Shown here in pieces: positions 12,963-23,940 of a DNA stretch of 64,000 bases. Every line of letters begins with the position of its first letter. Within the stretch, counting starts at the first letter, position 1. The stretch comes from Theodoxus fluviatilis (taxonomy: Eukaryota; Mollusca; Gastropoda; Cycloneritida; Neritidae). The notes beneath the pieces were generated by a model. The model had not been told where the DNA came from, ran no database searches, and saw only the letters and a program-made list of their open reading frames with translations. The translations under genes and the position numbers were made by a program. The stretch is from contig JAWQFJ010016545.1 in NCBI GenBank assembly GCA_034096865.1, positions 1-64,000 of the forward strand, in the 5' to 3' direction.

Positions 12963-14316
12963 AATGGGGGAGGGGAACGAGATATAAACACAGATGGAGA
13001 GACGAACCGACGGACAAACCAGAAAGAGACAAAAGCAGACAACTATAGAGAAACACTAATCAAGACTCGGAGCCAGACACACCAAAATAGAGTCAGATTA
13101 ATATGTAGTCGAGAGCGGCAACATGAAAAAAAGTTAGCCGAAGAAATGTATAAACGAGTCGGAAATGTGGAAAAAATAAATCTTTGAGACTTTGTAAAGA
13201 GAATGGGGTGCCGGGGTCGGTCGAAATATTGACTGAAAAGAAAAAGGTGTGGACAGTAACCGACAATTGTATTCCTTCTCGAGCCAAAATGGCCCTGAAA
13301 AGGGCCGTTTGAAGGTAAGCGTGTAACGATGGGGGTAGAGCCTCCCGCCCCGGGATGGAGAGCTAAGTTTCACAAGGCGTGGCAGCTCCGTCTCTATGGC
13401 AGCGGCGAGGTTCCGACCCAGCTGGTAAGTGCCCGCAGTGGTGTCTTGTGTCTTGGCGTCGTGGCGCGCTTTCGGAAAAAATGTCTTTCTTCAGGCCAAG
13501 TGTGAGAGAGGCTGGCGAGTGACGGCTTATGTAGGAGATGGCTGACAGGCGTTTACCTACAGACTACGAAATCCCATGAGGCGCACGTGCAGGTCGTGAA
13601 AAGTTCACTTGTAGTTCGTCACGAACTGAAATTTGACAACACTTCAAAGGCCATCACTCGATAGATATCAAAACAAAAAGGTTTGATTACAAGTAGTAGA
13701 TCCGGCACGTGAACTATGACCACGACTGTGATTCTTGATCAGGCTACATGTAACAATAATCTCGAGAATACGAGTGTGTCTCTTTCAAGTCACGCCTTTT
13801 AGGAGGATGGTGCTGGGGTTGGAGGCTTCGCATGCTTTGGAAACTTCCCATGTCACGTTTGATATGCCCTTGTATGCACTTCAAAGTATACCATAGTAAC
13901 AAGCGTCAGTGCAAAGAACTATACATAACGGTCAGACCATTATACGAGAATATGAGAGAATGGAATCTTACTAGAAACACACAAAAGTGTACACGTATGA
14001 TATTGAAATCAGAATAACTTGTATGCTGCAAAACAGCCCTGAAGCTGGCTTCATATTGATTTAGAGAAATAAATGGATATGACTATTCATGTTAACATTG
14101 CTGAGCTGCAATGCTGGTCGAAAGTATGGGATTGTTTCCTGTGTCTGACACGTAGTAAGCGTGTTAGATCTCGATGGCTTAGGAATCACGAAAGTCTGTG
14201 CTGTATGTGCAAAAAGCATCTTCTGTGTCACGATGCATGAGACTCATAATCATGTAAACAGGAAAACTGAGTTTAATATACTTCGTTTCTGAAATGATGA
14301 CGATTCGAAGATCTGC
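12963..14316. other. No recognisable feature
   Basis: Mixed sequence. A good splice-donor-like GGTAAGT lies at 13424, but no exon could be supported. Nothing else recognised. Confidence 0.35.
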
Positions 14317-15055
14317 ATCCATCCATCCATCCATCCATCCATCCATCCATCCATCCATCCATCCATACATCCACCCACCTACCCACCCATCAACCCATCC
14401 ATCCATCCACCCACCCACCCACCCACCCACCCACCCATCCATCCACCCATCCATCCATCCACCCACCCATCCACCCACCCACCCACCCACCCATCCATCC
14501 ATCCATCCACCCACTCATCCACCCTCCCACCCATCCATCCATCAATATATCCACCCACCCACCCACCCATCCATCTATCCACCCACCCACCCATCCATCC
14601 ACCCACCCACGCACCAATCTCACCATCCACCTACCCACCCATCCATCTATCCATCCATCCACCCACCCATCCCATCCCATCCCACCCATCCACCCACCCA
14701 TCCACCCACCCATCCATCCACACATCCATCCATCCACCCATCCATCCATCCACTCACCCATCCACTCACCCACCCACCCATCATCCACCCATCCATCCAT
14801 CCATTCATCCATCCAACCATCCAACCATCTATCCATCCATCCATCCATCCAACCAACCATCTATCCATCCAACCATCCAACCATCCAACCATACCACCAT
14901 CCAACCATCCATCCATCAACCATGCAACCATGCAACCATCCAACCATCCATCCAACCATCCAACCATTCAACCATCCATCCAACCATCCAACCACTCAAC
15001 CACCCATCCAGCCAACCACCCAAACATCCAACCATCCATACATGCATGCATCTAT
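14317..15055. repeat. (ATCC)n tetranucleotide array
   Basis: About 740 bp, passing from ATCC through ACCC to AACC-rich blocks. It is the reverse complement in type of the arrays at 4555-5233 and 38075-38910. The 270-codon His/Pro/Ser frame at 14294-15106 and the minus-strand Gly/Trp/Met frames are by-products. Confidence 0.95.
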
Positions 15056-15742
15056 CAATCCGAATATGATCAATCATTACCGTTGTGGCTATTCGGAAAT
15101 GTCTGAGAAGAATGAATCTTGATGATTAAATTGACCCTGATCATGGATTGCTTGGAATCGTTGGATATAGGACATTCTCACTTCTGAAACGGAAATTTAG
15201 CCCGAGTTTTGTCCCTTTACTTCCACTAGTTCCGGTAGACTGGTAAAAATAGAAGCTCATGGAATGATCGCTAGATCGTGGCAAAAGGATGACATTAAAG
15301 CATGCAAAAAGATTATTTAGATTAAAAACTAATCGAAAATAGTCATATTAGACTGTTTTAACGTATACGTTCTGCACAAAACCCACAGAAGATAAGTAAA
15401 CAAACCTCACCGTACGTACTTAGCTGGCTAGCAGACGAACGCGATCGAACCATAGACATAGTCACTACGCCAGCAGACGATCGAGCTAGTGTGATATAAT
15501 GTTTCATGTAAAGTTCGAATGAGTAGCAGCAGATAACTGTTTAGTTCTGGCTTGAATTGACAATTTCGTTTCCCTGGTCTGGCGAGGACAGAAAATTCAC
15601 TATCATCGAGTCGATCAACTTGCGCGCACTCGGCGTAATGTATAACTTCACGTAGTTCGGCTTGTGGAGATGATATTAACCGTAGATTTTAGTTGTGCGG
15701 AGTAGACCACCCGCCAAAAATTTTGAATAGTGCTTTTGATAT

Positions 15743-16366
15743 CAGGGCCGGATCAAAGTTTTTTGAGGGGGGGTGCTTAAAATTGTTTTAGGGTCTTCTC
15801 ATCGAAGTGGCGAAGCCACGAGTGCGTGCCTGCGAAGCAGGCACGCCCCTCTAGGGGGTCCGGGGGCATGCCCCCCCGGAAAATTTTGAGAAAAATGGTG
15901 CAAATCTGTGCAATCTGGCAGTGCGGTCATTTCCAAGAGTTTTTGTTTGGTCACAGATTCTTCCTGTCTCTGCCCGGGTTTGATTTGTCTGTGCGAGTAG
16001 CAAAAGGAAGGCATCTTAATTATAGCAGCACCCCCCCCCCCCCTCCCTCCCCAGCTACCTTGGCTGCCAAGTAGAGTGTGCTTATACCAAGTGGAGAGTA
16101 GTACAGCATCTGGGCCCAGCATCTTTTAGCCCCCCCCCCCCCCCCCTCCTTCCCAAGCTTTTTACTAACTATACTGTCTCTGCTACCAAGCAAAGTGTGC
16201 CGATATCCGATGAGGTGGGAAGTAGATCAACATCTTTGCGCAACCCCCCCCCCCCCCCTCCCTCCTTCCCCCAACTCCCGGCTGCCACGGTGGTTTTTTT
16301 TTTTTTTTTTTTTTTTTTTGGGGGGGTGCTCGAGCACCCCCAGCACCCCCCCTAGATCCGGCCCTG
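15743..16366. mobile_element. TIR element inserted in duplication copy 1
   Basis: The ends are CAGGGCCGGATC and GATCCGGCCCTG, a perfect 12-bp inverted pair. The flanks repeat GATAT (15738-15742 and 16367-16371), a 5-bp target duplication. Copy 2 of the duplication at about 18178 reads straight through as TTTTGATATCAATG, the state without the insert. The interior holds several poly-C runs, a poly-T run and no ORF, so it is non-autonomous. The ends resemble those at 22066 and 24318, which also flank a 5-bp duplication. Confidence 0.88.
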
Positions 16367-16421
16367 GATATCAATGTTAAGTAATTATTGTCGGATCAGA
16401 TAGCGAAACGATCACAAGCAA

Positions 16422-16665
16422 CTAATTCGAGCTTGGGAGCAGCGCTTACGTTTGATTCGGCAGCTGCAGTCGAACTCAATCGGTCAATCGATGTCTGACA
16501 TCACACTTTGAGATTTCAATAACTTCATGAAGTTGCAGTAGTTGCTTGTTTGCTGGAATGCCATGTAGCTTGACAACTTTTCCATCAATAATTTTGCCAC
16601 GATGGTTATGGCAAATGACACAGTACTGTTTTCCACCCCCACATGCTTTGAGCGATCTATCTATA
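16422..16665 (-). pseudogene. Conserved ORF fragment, copy 1 (interrupted)
   Basis: This is the minus-strand counterpart of the ORF at 18232-18507. It keeps the same GGGKQYCVICHNHRGKI and VVKLHGIPANKQLL segments but meets a TGA where the other copy reads through. It has a Cys-x2-Cys-His start that could bind zinc, but I do not recognise the family. It lies inside a duplicated block, so its conservation may reflect recent duplication rather than selection. Confidence 0.35.
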
Positions 16666-17385
16666 GTATTCAGTGCAGACGAAATGTTCGAGAATGCAAC
16701 CGGTAGCTGCAGTCAAACTCGATCGGTCAATCGATGTCTGACATCACACTTTGAGATTTCAATAACTTCATGAAGTTGCAGTAGTTGCTTGTTTGCTGGA
16801 ATACCATGTCGGATCAGATAGTGAAACGATCACTCGTGCATTGAGTTTTGATGCGAGACCACGACACTCCCCGCAAGTGTGTTTTGTTTGCGTTGTAAAG
16901 TTTGAGTACTAGCTGTAAGTGTAAAAATGGTCAGTTATTAATATAATCGGTGATTTTAGTTGTAATGAAACTTTTTGTGTGTTTTAATGCCATTTTCTTG
17001 TCATCATCGACCCGATCTTACAAGTTAGGCCTATACATTACGCCGTGCGGGCAAGTTGATCACTCGACTCGATGATAGTGAATTTTCGGTCCTCGCCAGA
17101 CCAGGGAAACGAAATGTCAATTCAAGCCAGAACAAAACAGGTATCTGCTGCTACTCATTCGAGCTTTGCATGACACAGTACTGTTTTCCACCCCCACATA
17201 CATGTACTTTGAGCGATCTAGCAAATATCTAGTATTCAGTGCAGACGCTTCGAGAATCGACCGGAACTAGGTGGTTCTACCTAACGCGTTGTTTTTCGAC
17301 AGAGAGCGCCGAGGATAACTCCTGCAGGGTACGTTAATGAGAATGTCCTATAGTCGACCTACGACATACTCAAATTGTGCTCACT

Positions 17386-17610
17386 CACTGTTTCATGTCG
17401 CCTGCAGTCAACTGTTTTGTATCGCCTGCAGTAAACTGTTTTGTATCACATGCAGTAAATTGTTTTGTATCACCCGCAGTCAACTGTTTTGTATCGCCTG
17501 CAGTCAACTGTTTTGTATCGCCTGCAGTCAACTGTTTCGTATCGCCTGCAGTCAACTGTTTCATATCGCCTGCAGTCAACTGTTTCGTATTGCCTGGAGT
17601 CAAAAGTTTT
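17386..17610 (+). repeat. 24-bp minisatellite, short array (~9 units)
   Basis: The unit CCTGCAGTCAACTGTTTTGT-ATCG recurs about nine times with point variants (CATGCAG, CCCGCAG). Each unit holds a PstI-type CTGCAG and the partial palindrome CAGTCAACTG. It is the same unit as the long array at 20086-21738 and sits at the same place in the duplicated block. Confidence 0.95.
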
Positions 17611-18231
17611 GGACATTCTCACTTCTGAAACGGAAATTCAGCCCGAGTTTTGTCCCTTTACATCCCCTAGTTCCGGTAGACTGGTAAAAATAGAAGCTCA
17701 TGGGATGATCGCTAGATCGTGGCAAAAGGATGACATTAATGCATGCAAAAAGATTATTTAGATTAAAAACTAATCGAAAATAGTCATATTAGACTGTTTT
17801 AACGTATACTTTCTGCACAAAACTCTCAGAAGATAAGTAAACAAACCTCACCGTACGTACTTAGCTGGCTAGCAGACGAACGCGATCGAACCATAGACAT
17901 AGTCACTACGCCAGCAGACGATCGAGCTAGTGTGATATAATGTTTCATGTAAAGCTCGAATGAGTAGCAGCAGATAACTGTTTAGTTCTGGCTTGAATTG
18001 ACAATTTCGTTTCCCTGGTCTGGCGAGGACAGAAAATTCACTATCATCCAGTCGATCAACTTGCGCGCACTCGTGATGTATAACTTCACGTAGTTCGGCT
18101 TGTGAAGATGATATTAACCGTAGATTTTAGTTGTGCGGGGTAGACCACCCGCCAAAAATTTTGAATAGTGCTTTTGATATCAATGTTTAGTAATTATTGT
18201 CGGATCAGATAGCGAAACGATCACAAGCAAA

Positions 18232-18507
18232 TTAAACGAGCTTGGGTGCAGCGCTTACGTTTGATTCGGCAGCTGCAGTACGTCGAACTCGATCTGTCAA
18301 TCGATGTCTGACATCACATTTTGAGATTTCAATAACTTCATGAAGTTGCAGTAGTTGCTTGTTTGCTGGAATGCCATGTAGCTTGACAACTTTTCCATCA
18401 AAAATTTTGCCATGATGGTTATGGCAAATGACACAGTACTGTTTTCCACCCTCACATACTTTGAGCGATCTATACCAAAGATTATAGGTTACACAAAGAT
18501 AGTTCAT
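18232..18507 (-). CDS. Unrecognised 91-codon ORF with CVICH motif
   Basis: The minus-strand frame contains GGKQYCVICHNHHGKIF, DGKVVKLHGIPANK and an ISKCDVRHR stretch. Cys and His spacing could support a small metal-binding fold, but it does not fit the zinc-finger families I checked by eye (THAP, C2H2, RING). Its first ~9 codons lie in the TIR of the inserted element at 18476-19380, so the apparent start is not original. It is probably an exon-like remnant of a mobile element. Copy 1 (16422-16665) carries a stop in the same frame. Confidence 0.3.
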   Translation of the reverse strand: MNYLCVTYNLWYRSLKVCEGGKQYCVICHNHHGKIFDGKVVKLHGIPANKQLLQLHEVIEISKCDVRHRLTDRVRRTAAAESNVSAAPKLV

Positions 18508-19380
18508 AAGCTCATTGTCGTGAGGATCGAGACATGTTGCGCCCCAAGCGGATGGTAGTATTGGTGAATCAAGGAAAGTTAATCACACCTCTTAGCGACA
18601 TGTAAAACTTCTTGTTTATCGACGGTTTCTGATGCGTTCCGATCATGTTTGTGAATAAATTTACTGTGTAATGTGTAATAAAATGATTTGCTGCAATAAT
18701 GGGGGTGTTTTGGCTTTGTTTTTTGTAGCAGGCGTTGTGAAATCCAACTCGACCTAGATCTACATGGTATGGTTTGAATGGGAACGATCTATTTTTCAAT
18801 ATTATCTAAGAATGCAAGCTTGTTTATCAACGTATACACCCCTGTGGAATATCTTTAGGAAATGCAAAGCAATACATACCTGTCTAGAAGGTGATTTGCG
18901 GCCAGAAAATCATTCGATTAAGTGAATTCAGTTGCCGCTTCCGGAAAGATTTTTAGTTACAATCAAGCGTTGCCATGTGACCTGCATTTCGATTGTTAAA
19001 AAGTAGGACCTTTCAATACCTTTTGATGCATTCAACATACAGCTTTGATAAATTAATGCTGTTCATGGCTTACATTTTCTTCAGATGGGTTTCTAGTATC
19101 CCAAAATATGCTTTTTCTGCGCGAACTGGAGAGAGCTGCCGCCATTGAATTGCCCAAAGAGTAGACATATACGCCATATCTACACGAAAGCAGTCCTCTG
19201 ATTGGTTCCCTGAATAGAATCCTCCAATCAGCAGGCAGCTTTCTTCGCCGTCTTGTCACTAAGCGGTGTGAGTACACTTTCCTTGATTCACTCCTACTAC
19301 CGTCCGCTAGGTGCAGCGTCTTGTAACTTTTAAGAGCAAAAGCTCGGCATGAGCTATCTTTGTGTAACCTATAATCTTTG
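18476..19380. mobile_element. 905-bp TIR element inserted in duplication copy 2
   Basis: The ends are perfect 27-bp inverted repeats, starting CAAAGATTATAGGTTACACA (18476-18502 and 19354-19380). The 7-bp TCTATAC is found on both sides (18469-18475 and 19381-19387), a target duplication. Copy 1 lacks the insert near 16663. No transposase ORF is visible, so it is non-autonomous. Its 19010-19140 segment matches the dispersed 5'-region family listed at 57145-57285. Confidence 0.9.
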
Positions 19381-20085
19381 TCTATACTGACTATAGTATT
19401 CAGATGAAATGTTCGAGAACGCAACCGGCAGCTGCAGTCGAATTCGATCGGTCAATCGATGTCTGACATCACACTTTGAGATTTCAATAACTTCATGAAG
19501 TTGCAGTAGTTGCTTGTTTGCTGGAATACCATGTCGGATCAGATAGTGAAACGATCACTCGTGCATCGAGTTTTGATGCGAGACCACGACACTCCCCGCA
19601 GGTGTGTTTTGTTTGCGTTGTAAAGTTTGAGTACTAGCTGTAAGTGTAAAAATGGTCAGTTATTAATATAATCGGTGATTTTAGTTGTAATGAAACTTTT
19701 TGTGTGTTTTAATGCCATTTTCTTGTCATCATCGACCCGATCTTACAAGTTAGGCATATAGGCTTTACATTACGCCGTGCGGACAAGTTGATCACTCGAC
19801 TCGATAATAGTGAATTTTCGGTCCTCGCCAGACCAAGGAAACGAAATTGTCAATTCAAGCCAGAACTAAACAGTTATCTGCTGCTACTCATTCGAGCTTC
19901 ACATGACTCAGTACTGTTTTCCACCCCCACATGCATGTACTTTCAGCGATCTAGCAAAGATCTAGTATTCAGTGCAGACGCTTCGAGAATCGACCCGAAC
20001 TTGATGATTCTACATAACGCGTTGTTTTTCGACAGAGAGCGCCGAGGATAACTCCTGCAGGGTACGTTAATGAGAATGTCCTATA

Positions 20086-21738
20086 GCCTGCAGTAAACTG
20101 TTTTGTATCACCTGCAGTAAACTGTGTTGTATCGCCTGCAGTCAACTGTTTTGTATCGCCTGCAGTAAACTGTTTTGTATCGCCTGCAGTCAACTGTTTT
20201 GTATCGCATGCAGTAAACTGTTTTGTATCGCCTGCAGTCAACTGTTTCGTATTGCCTGCAGTCAACTGTTTTGTGTCGCCTGCAGTTAACTGTTTTGTAT
20301 CGCCTGCAGTCAACTGTTTTGTATCGCCTGCAGTAAACTGTTTTGTATCGCCTGCAGTCAACTGTTTTGTATCGTCTGCAGTAAACTGTTTTGTATCGCA
20401 TGCAGTAAACTGTTTTGTATCGCCTGCAGTCAACTGTTTTGTATCGTCTGCAGTCAACTGTTTCGTATTGCCTGCAGTTAACTGTTTTGTATCGCCTGCA
20501 GTCAACTGTTTTGTATCGTCTGCAGTAAACTGTTTTGTATCGCATGCAGTAAACTGTTTTGTATCGCCTGCAGTCAACTGTTTTGTATCACCTGCAGTCA
20601 ACTGTTTCGTATTGCCTGCAGTCAACTGTTTTGTGTCGCCTTCAGTCAACTGTTTTGTATCGCCTGTAGTCAACTGTTTTGTATCGTCTGCAGTAAACTG
20701 TTTTGTATCGCCTGCAGTCAACTGTTTTGTATCACCTGCAGTCAACTGTTTTGTATCGCATGCAGTAAACTGTTTTGTATTGCCTGCAGTCAACTGTTTT
20801 GTATCGCCTGCAGTCAACTGTTTCGTATTGCCTGCAGTCAACTGTTTTGTACCGCCTGCAGTAAACTGTTTTGTATCGTCTGCAGTCAACTGTTTTGTAT
20901 TGCCTGCAGTCAACTGTTTTGTATAGCCTGCAGTCAACTGTTTTGTATTGCCTTCAGTCAACTGTTTTGTATCACCTGCAGTCAACTGTTTTGTATCGCC
21001 TGCAGTCAACTGTTTTGTATCACCTGCAGTAAATTGTTTTGTATCGCCTTCAGTCAACTGTTTTGTATCGCCTGCAGTCAACTATTTTGTATCACATGCA
21101 GTAAACTGTTTTGTATCCCCTTCAGTCAACTGTTTTGTATCACCTGCAGTCAACTGTTTCGTATCGCCTGCAGTCAACTGTTTTGTATCACCTGCAGTAA
21201 ACTGTTTTGTATCGCCTGCAGTCAACTGTTTTGTATCACATGCAGTAAACTGTTTTGTATCGCCTTCAGTCAACTGTTTTGTATCGCCTGCAGTCAACTG
21301 TTTTGTATCACATGCAGTAAACTGTTTTGTATCACCTGCAGTCAACTGTTTTGTATCGCCTGCAGTCAACTGTTTTGTATCACATGCAGTAAACTGTTTT
21401 GTATCACCTGCAGTAAATTGTTTTGTATCGCCTGCAGTCAACTGTTTCGTATCGCCTGCAGTCAACTGTTTTGTATCACATGCAGTAAACTGTTTTGTAT
21501 CACCTGCAGTAAATTGTTTTGTATCACCTGCAGTAAACTGTGTTGTATCGCCTGCAGTAAACTGTTTTGTATCACATGCAGTAAACTGTTTTGTATCACC
21601 TGCAGTAAATTGTTTTGTATCACCTGCAGTCAACTGTGTTGTATCACATGCAGTCAACTGTTTTGTATCGCCTGCAGTCAACTGTTTTGTATCGATGGCA
21701 GTCAACTGTTTTGTATCGCCTGCAGTCAACTGTTTTGT
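20086..21738 (+). repeat. 24-bp minisatellite, long array (~69 units)
   Basis: About 1,650 bp of the same 24-bp unit as at 17386. Variants (CAACTG/AAACTG, CCTGCAG/CATGCAG, TATCG/TATCA, TATTG) recur in mixed order, hinting at short higher-order groups. Since 24 is divisible by 3, several frames stay open as octapeptide repeats (SPAVNCFV on plus, KQLTAGDT on minus, up to 370 codons). These are not evidence of a protein. Confidence 0.97.
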
Positions 21739-21875
21739 CAAGGTTATCACAAAACCACCCAAACTAACCGGAGTGGAGCAATGAGTGCAAGCGTCGATAC
21801 AACTGGAGTAGATAAAGACGGCAGTCTATGCATTCTTGAAAAGAAAAAGGGAAAGGCAAAGCTTGGTATTAGATA

Positions 21876-21935
21876 GCGACTTATCAGCCAGATCTGGGTC
21901 TCAAATCGCTCTGCACTTTACAGAGAACTGCCGAC
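21876..21935 (-). mobile_element. SINE 3'-tail fragment
   Basis: On the minus strand it reads TTTGAGACCCAGATCTGGC then TGATAAGTCGCT, matching the tail of the SINE at 46246-46935. The head is absent. Confidence 0.6.
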
Positions 21936-22879
21936 GTAGACCAGGCATTGGCAGGAAGTAGGCAGCGTCCATAAATCCATTACCGCAGCCCACGCCGGGA
22001 AAGCTGGCGCTCATTCTGTACGACGTGAGTTTCAATGAGGACACGTCTCTGGGTTTTGTCCAACGCAGGGGCGGACGAGGGGGGGGGGGGGTTTCCGGGG
22101 TTTCCGGCCCCCCCCCCCCCCCCCAACAGAAAAAAAAACTTTAAAAAAACTATTTTTATTAGTAACAAAATGTGCTGAATGAAAGTGGTAATGATCACTA
22201 TCAGAATGCGCCAGATTGGAACATTTTGCAGTGAAAACTCCCCCCCCCCCCCCCCCCCCCCCCTCCCCCGCTCTCATGTTTCGGCTGAGCTCGAAGCGCT
22301 CCTATTAGGGTCTGCAACGAAGCTGAAAATCAGGAGTTATTGCCGCTGATGCTCTTTCGCGCGGGGAAACCAAAAAGTGGTCTCTGGTCAGTACAGAATG
22401 GCTTCAGGACGCAGTGAGAGAGTACCAAGAGGTTTCATTTTTGTTGTGTTTGCCAGTGCTACCGTGGCAAAGTGATCGTTTATTGTCGCAGTATGCAGGC
22501 ATGAAGTGACGAAGCTAGGTTCGAGCTTGCAAGCAGATGTAACTAAATAATGGCGTGGATCGGTGTAGTGTAGTGCTGTTGAATACTAGGTCTCTCTCGT
22601 TCTCAGCATTTCTGCTGCAGGAATGCAGTGCCTGATTATTGAACAGAGCTCGCGCAAACTGCATTGAGTGATTGACTCGTTAAAAATATCATTAAATGCA
22701 CTCGCATATTCATTGTTGTTGTTGCTGTCCTCCTCATGTTTCCGTGTTCGTCTTTGTTTATCCCTTTTAGTGATGTTACGAATAGACCCATCGTGTCTCC
22801 TTACGCGAAACGTGAAAAAATTTAAACTATAGGTATCAAGGCTTGACTCGCTCTTAGTCTCATTTGCTCCAGTTATGTT

Positions 22880-22970
22880 CTTGTTATTGGTCTTAACTAG
22901 CCGTCATAGGCTAATATAAGTAATAAGCAGTAAAGCTCCATTCGTTCGTTCATTCATTCATTCGTTCCGT
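22880..22970 (+). mobile_element. Retroposon tail with (ATTC)n
   Basis: TAGGCTAATATAAGTAATAA leads to CATTCGTTCGTTCATTCATT. The same kind of tail occurs at 45830-45905 and 62340-62410. Confidence 0.5.
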
Positions 22971-23159
22971 CGGTCATTATGTATATTAATGCATTCGTTT
23001 GTTCGTTCATCCCCATTGTCTGCATGTACAGGTTGATGCGTCTGACAGTTCTTAACCGGGCGTATCTTTGACTAGGCGAACACTTAGCTCAGAAACTTAT
23101 CCTGAGAGTAGGTAAAGCATATATGCGAACAGTTTTCTGTCCGAACTACACAGTTACAC

Positions 23160-23378
23160 GATAAGCTGTCTAGTAGTGAGTACTCTGTAGCCTAACTTTT
23201 AACTTGATTCGATTTCGACGCACAACTCAATATGAATAATGTAGCAATATTCATTAACTATTGATGTACTCTACTTTGTGCTTTGAGACATTATTACCGT
23301 TATTTAAGTACGGTGCCTATGTTTGTGTATCAGTAATCCTGAAAATGAGCGTTTTGTGTTCGAGCTGAGGACAATATG
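23160..23378 (+). repeat. Dispersed 5'-region repeat, copy A
   Basis: The stretch around GAAAATGAGCGTTTTGTGTT, leading into an ATGGCG, matches 32830-33053 and more weakly 19010-19140 and 57145-57285. A 105-codon frame (23376-23693) starts at this ATG, with a donor-like CGTGAGT at about 23517. I do not recognise its product. Confidence 0.55.
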
Positions 23379-23526
23379 GCGTTTGGTGCGCCCTGCCAGA
23401 GCAAGCCATGGGAATACTATGTTTCAAAGGAAAGTGTTAGTCCGGTTAAAAACGGCCTGTTTAGCGCATATTCCCTTGTAAATGCTAGTGTTGTAGTGGC
23501 CACACACAGGTTCAACCGTGAGTCCG

Positions 23527-23940
23527 TTATGCAAGGGGGGAGGGACTTTGTGAGGAGATTGACACCCCACAGGCTGCCACAAGCTCGGGAGGGGAGTTCA
23601 CGACTACTCTTATTCTCAAAACAAAATAGTTGTACAGGTCTGCATCCCGAAAATCTGCAGGAAAATCCACTGCCGAACACCATCCTGTCTTGAGACTGAC
23701 TGGATCAGGAAGTTTTTGGCCCGATGGTGTTAGTTTTGGAAACTTTGGGGCCAAAGCGTCGGCACAGTCTATGTCGGATTCCCCGCCGATTGCTTTGTTT
23801 ACCTTCAAAGCAATACAGCCCTTGACCCTTTGAATTAGGTCTGCTTTCGTACCCGACAATGGCTGTTGCATTTCCCGTATGAACTGCTTTAATTCCGGCA
23901 TACGCCATCGTTCGAAATTTGCAGTGTCCATTACCGCCAT
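23527..23940 (-). CDS. SAP-domain protein fragment (transposon-borne)
   Basis: The frame is 137 codons from the Met at 23940, with an upstream extension that is not credible because it runs into poly-C DNA. Residues 11-42 fit a SAP motif, a small helix-loop-helix that binds DNA: WRMPELKQF, then LSGTKADLIQRVKGC, with the conserved Leu, Gly, Lys, Leu and Arg in place. After it come a GW pair and DADLYNYFVL, a layout I associate with metazoan SAP proteins that continue into SWIM or nuclease-like domains. That link is from memory and unverified. The frame ends early, so it is either exon 1 or a truncated gene. It lies 79 bp from the right end of the inner element and points inward, so the element probably encodes it. 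Confidence 0.55.
   Translation of the reverse strand: MAVMDTANFERWRMPELKQFIREMQQPLSGTKADLIQRVKGCIALKVNKAIGGESDIDCADALAPKFPKLTPSGQKLPDPVSLKTGWCSAVDFPADFRDADLYNYFVLRIRVVVNSPPELVAACGVSISSQSPSPLA

Larger units (their letters stand above)
15171..17605 (+). repeat. Segmental duplication, copy 1
   Basis: The segment starting GGACATTCTCACTTCTGAAA is repeated in the same order and orientation at 17611-21740. Copy 1 is interrupted by a MITE (15743-16366) that copy 2 lacks. It lacks the 905-bp insert found in copy 2. It contains its own inverted pair (about 15505-15655 against 17030-17175) and internal direct repeats (16480-16560 like 16720-16803; 16618-16700 like 17165-17255). It ends in the short 24-bp array. 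Confidence 0.9.
17611..21740 (+). repeat. Segmental duplication, copy 2
   Basis: Matches copy 1 (15171-17605) in order: 17611-18178, then 18178-18475, then (after a 905-bp insert) 19388-20085, then the 24-bp array. It lacks the MITE of copy 1. The inverted pair inside it is about 17940-18080 against 19765-19910. Copy 2 starts directly after the array that ends copy 1, so the two are head-to-tail. Confidence 0.9.

Noticed and set aside
19969..21876. 370-, 226-, 278- and 280-codon frames with octapeptide repeats
   Set aside because: The 24-bp unit is a multiple of 3, so frames on both strands stay open together. There is no non-repeat domain, and the frame is shared with variant units without codon bias.
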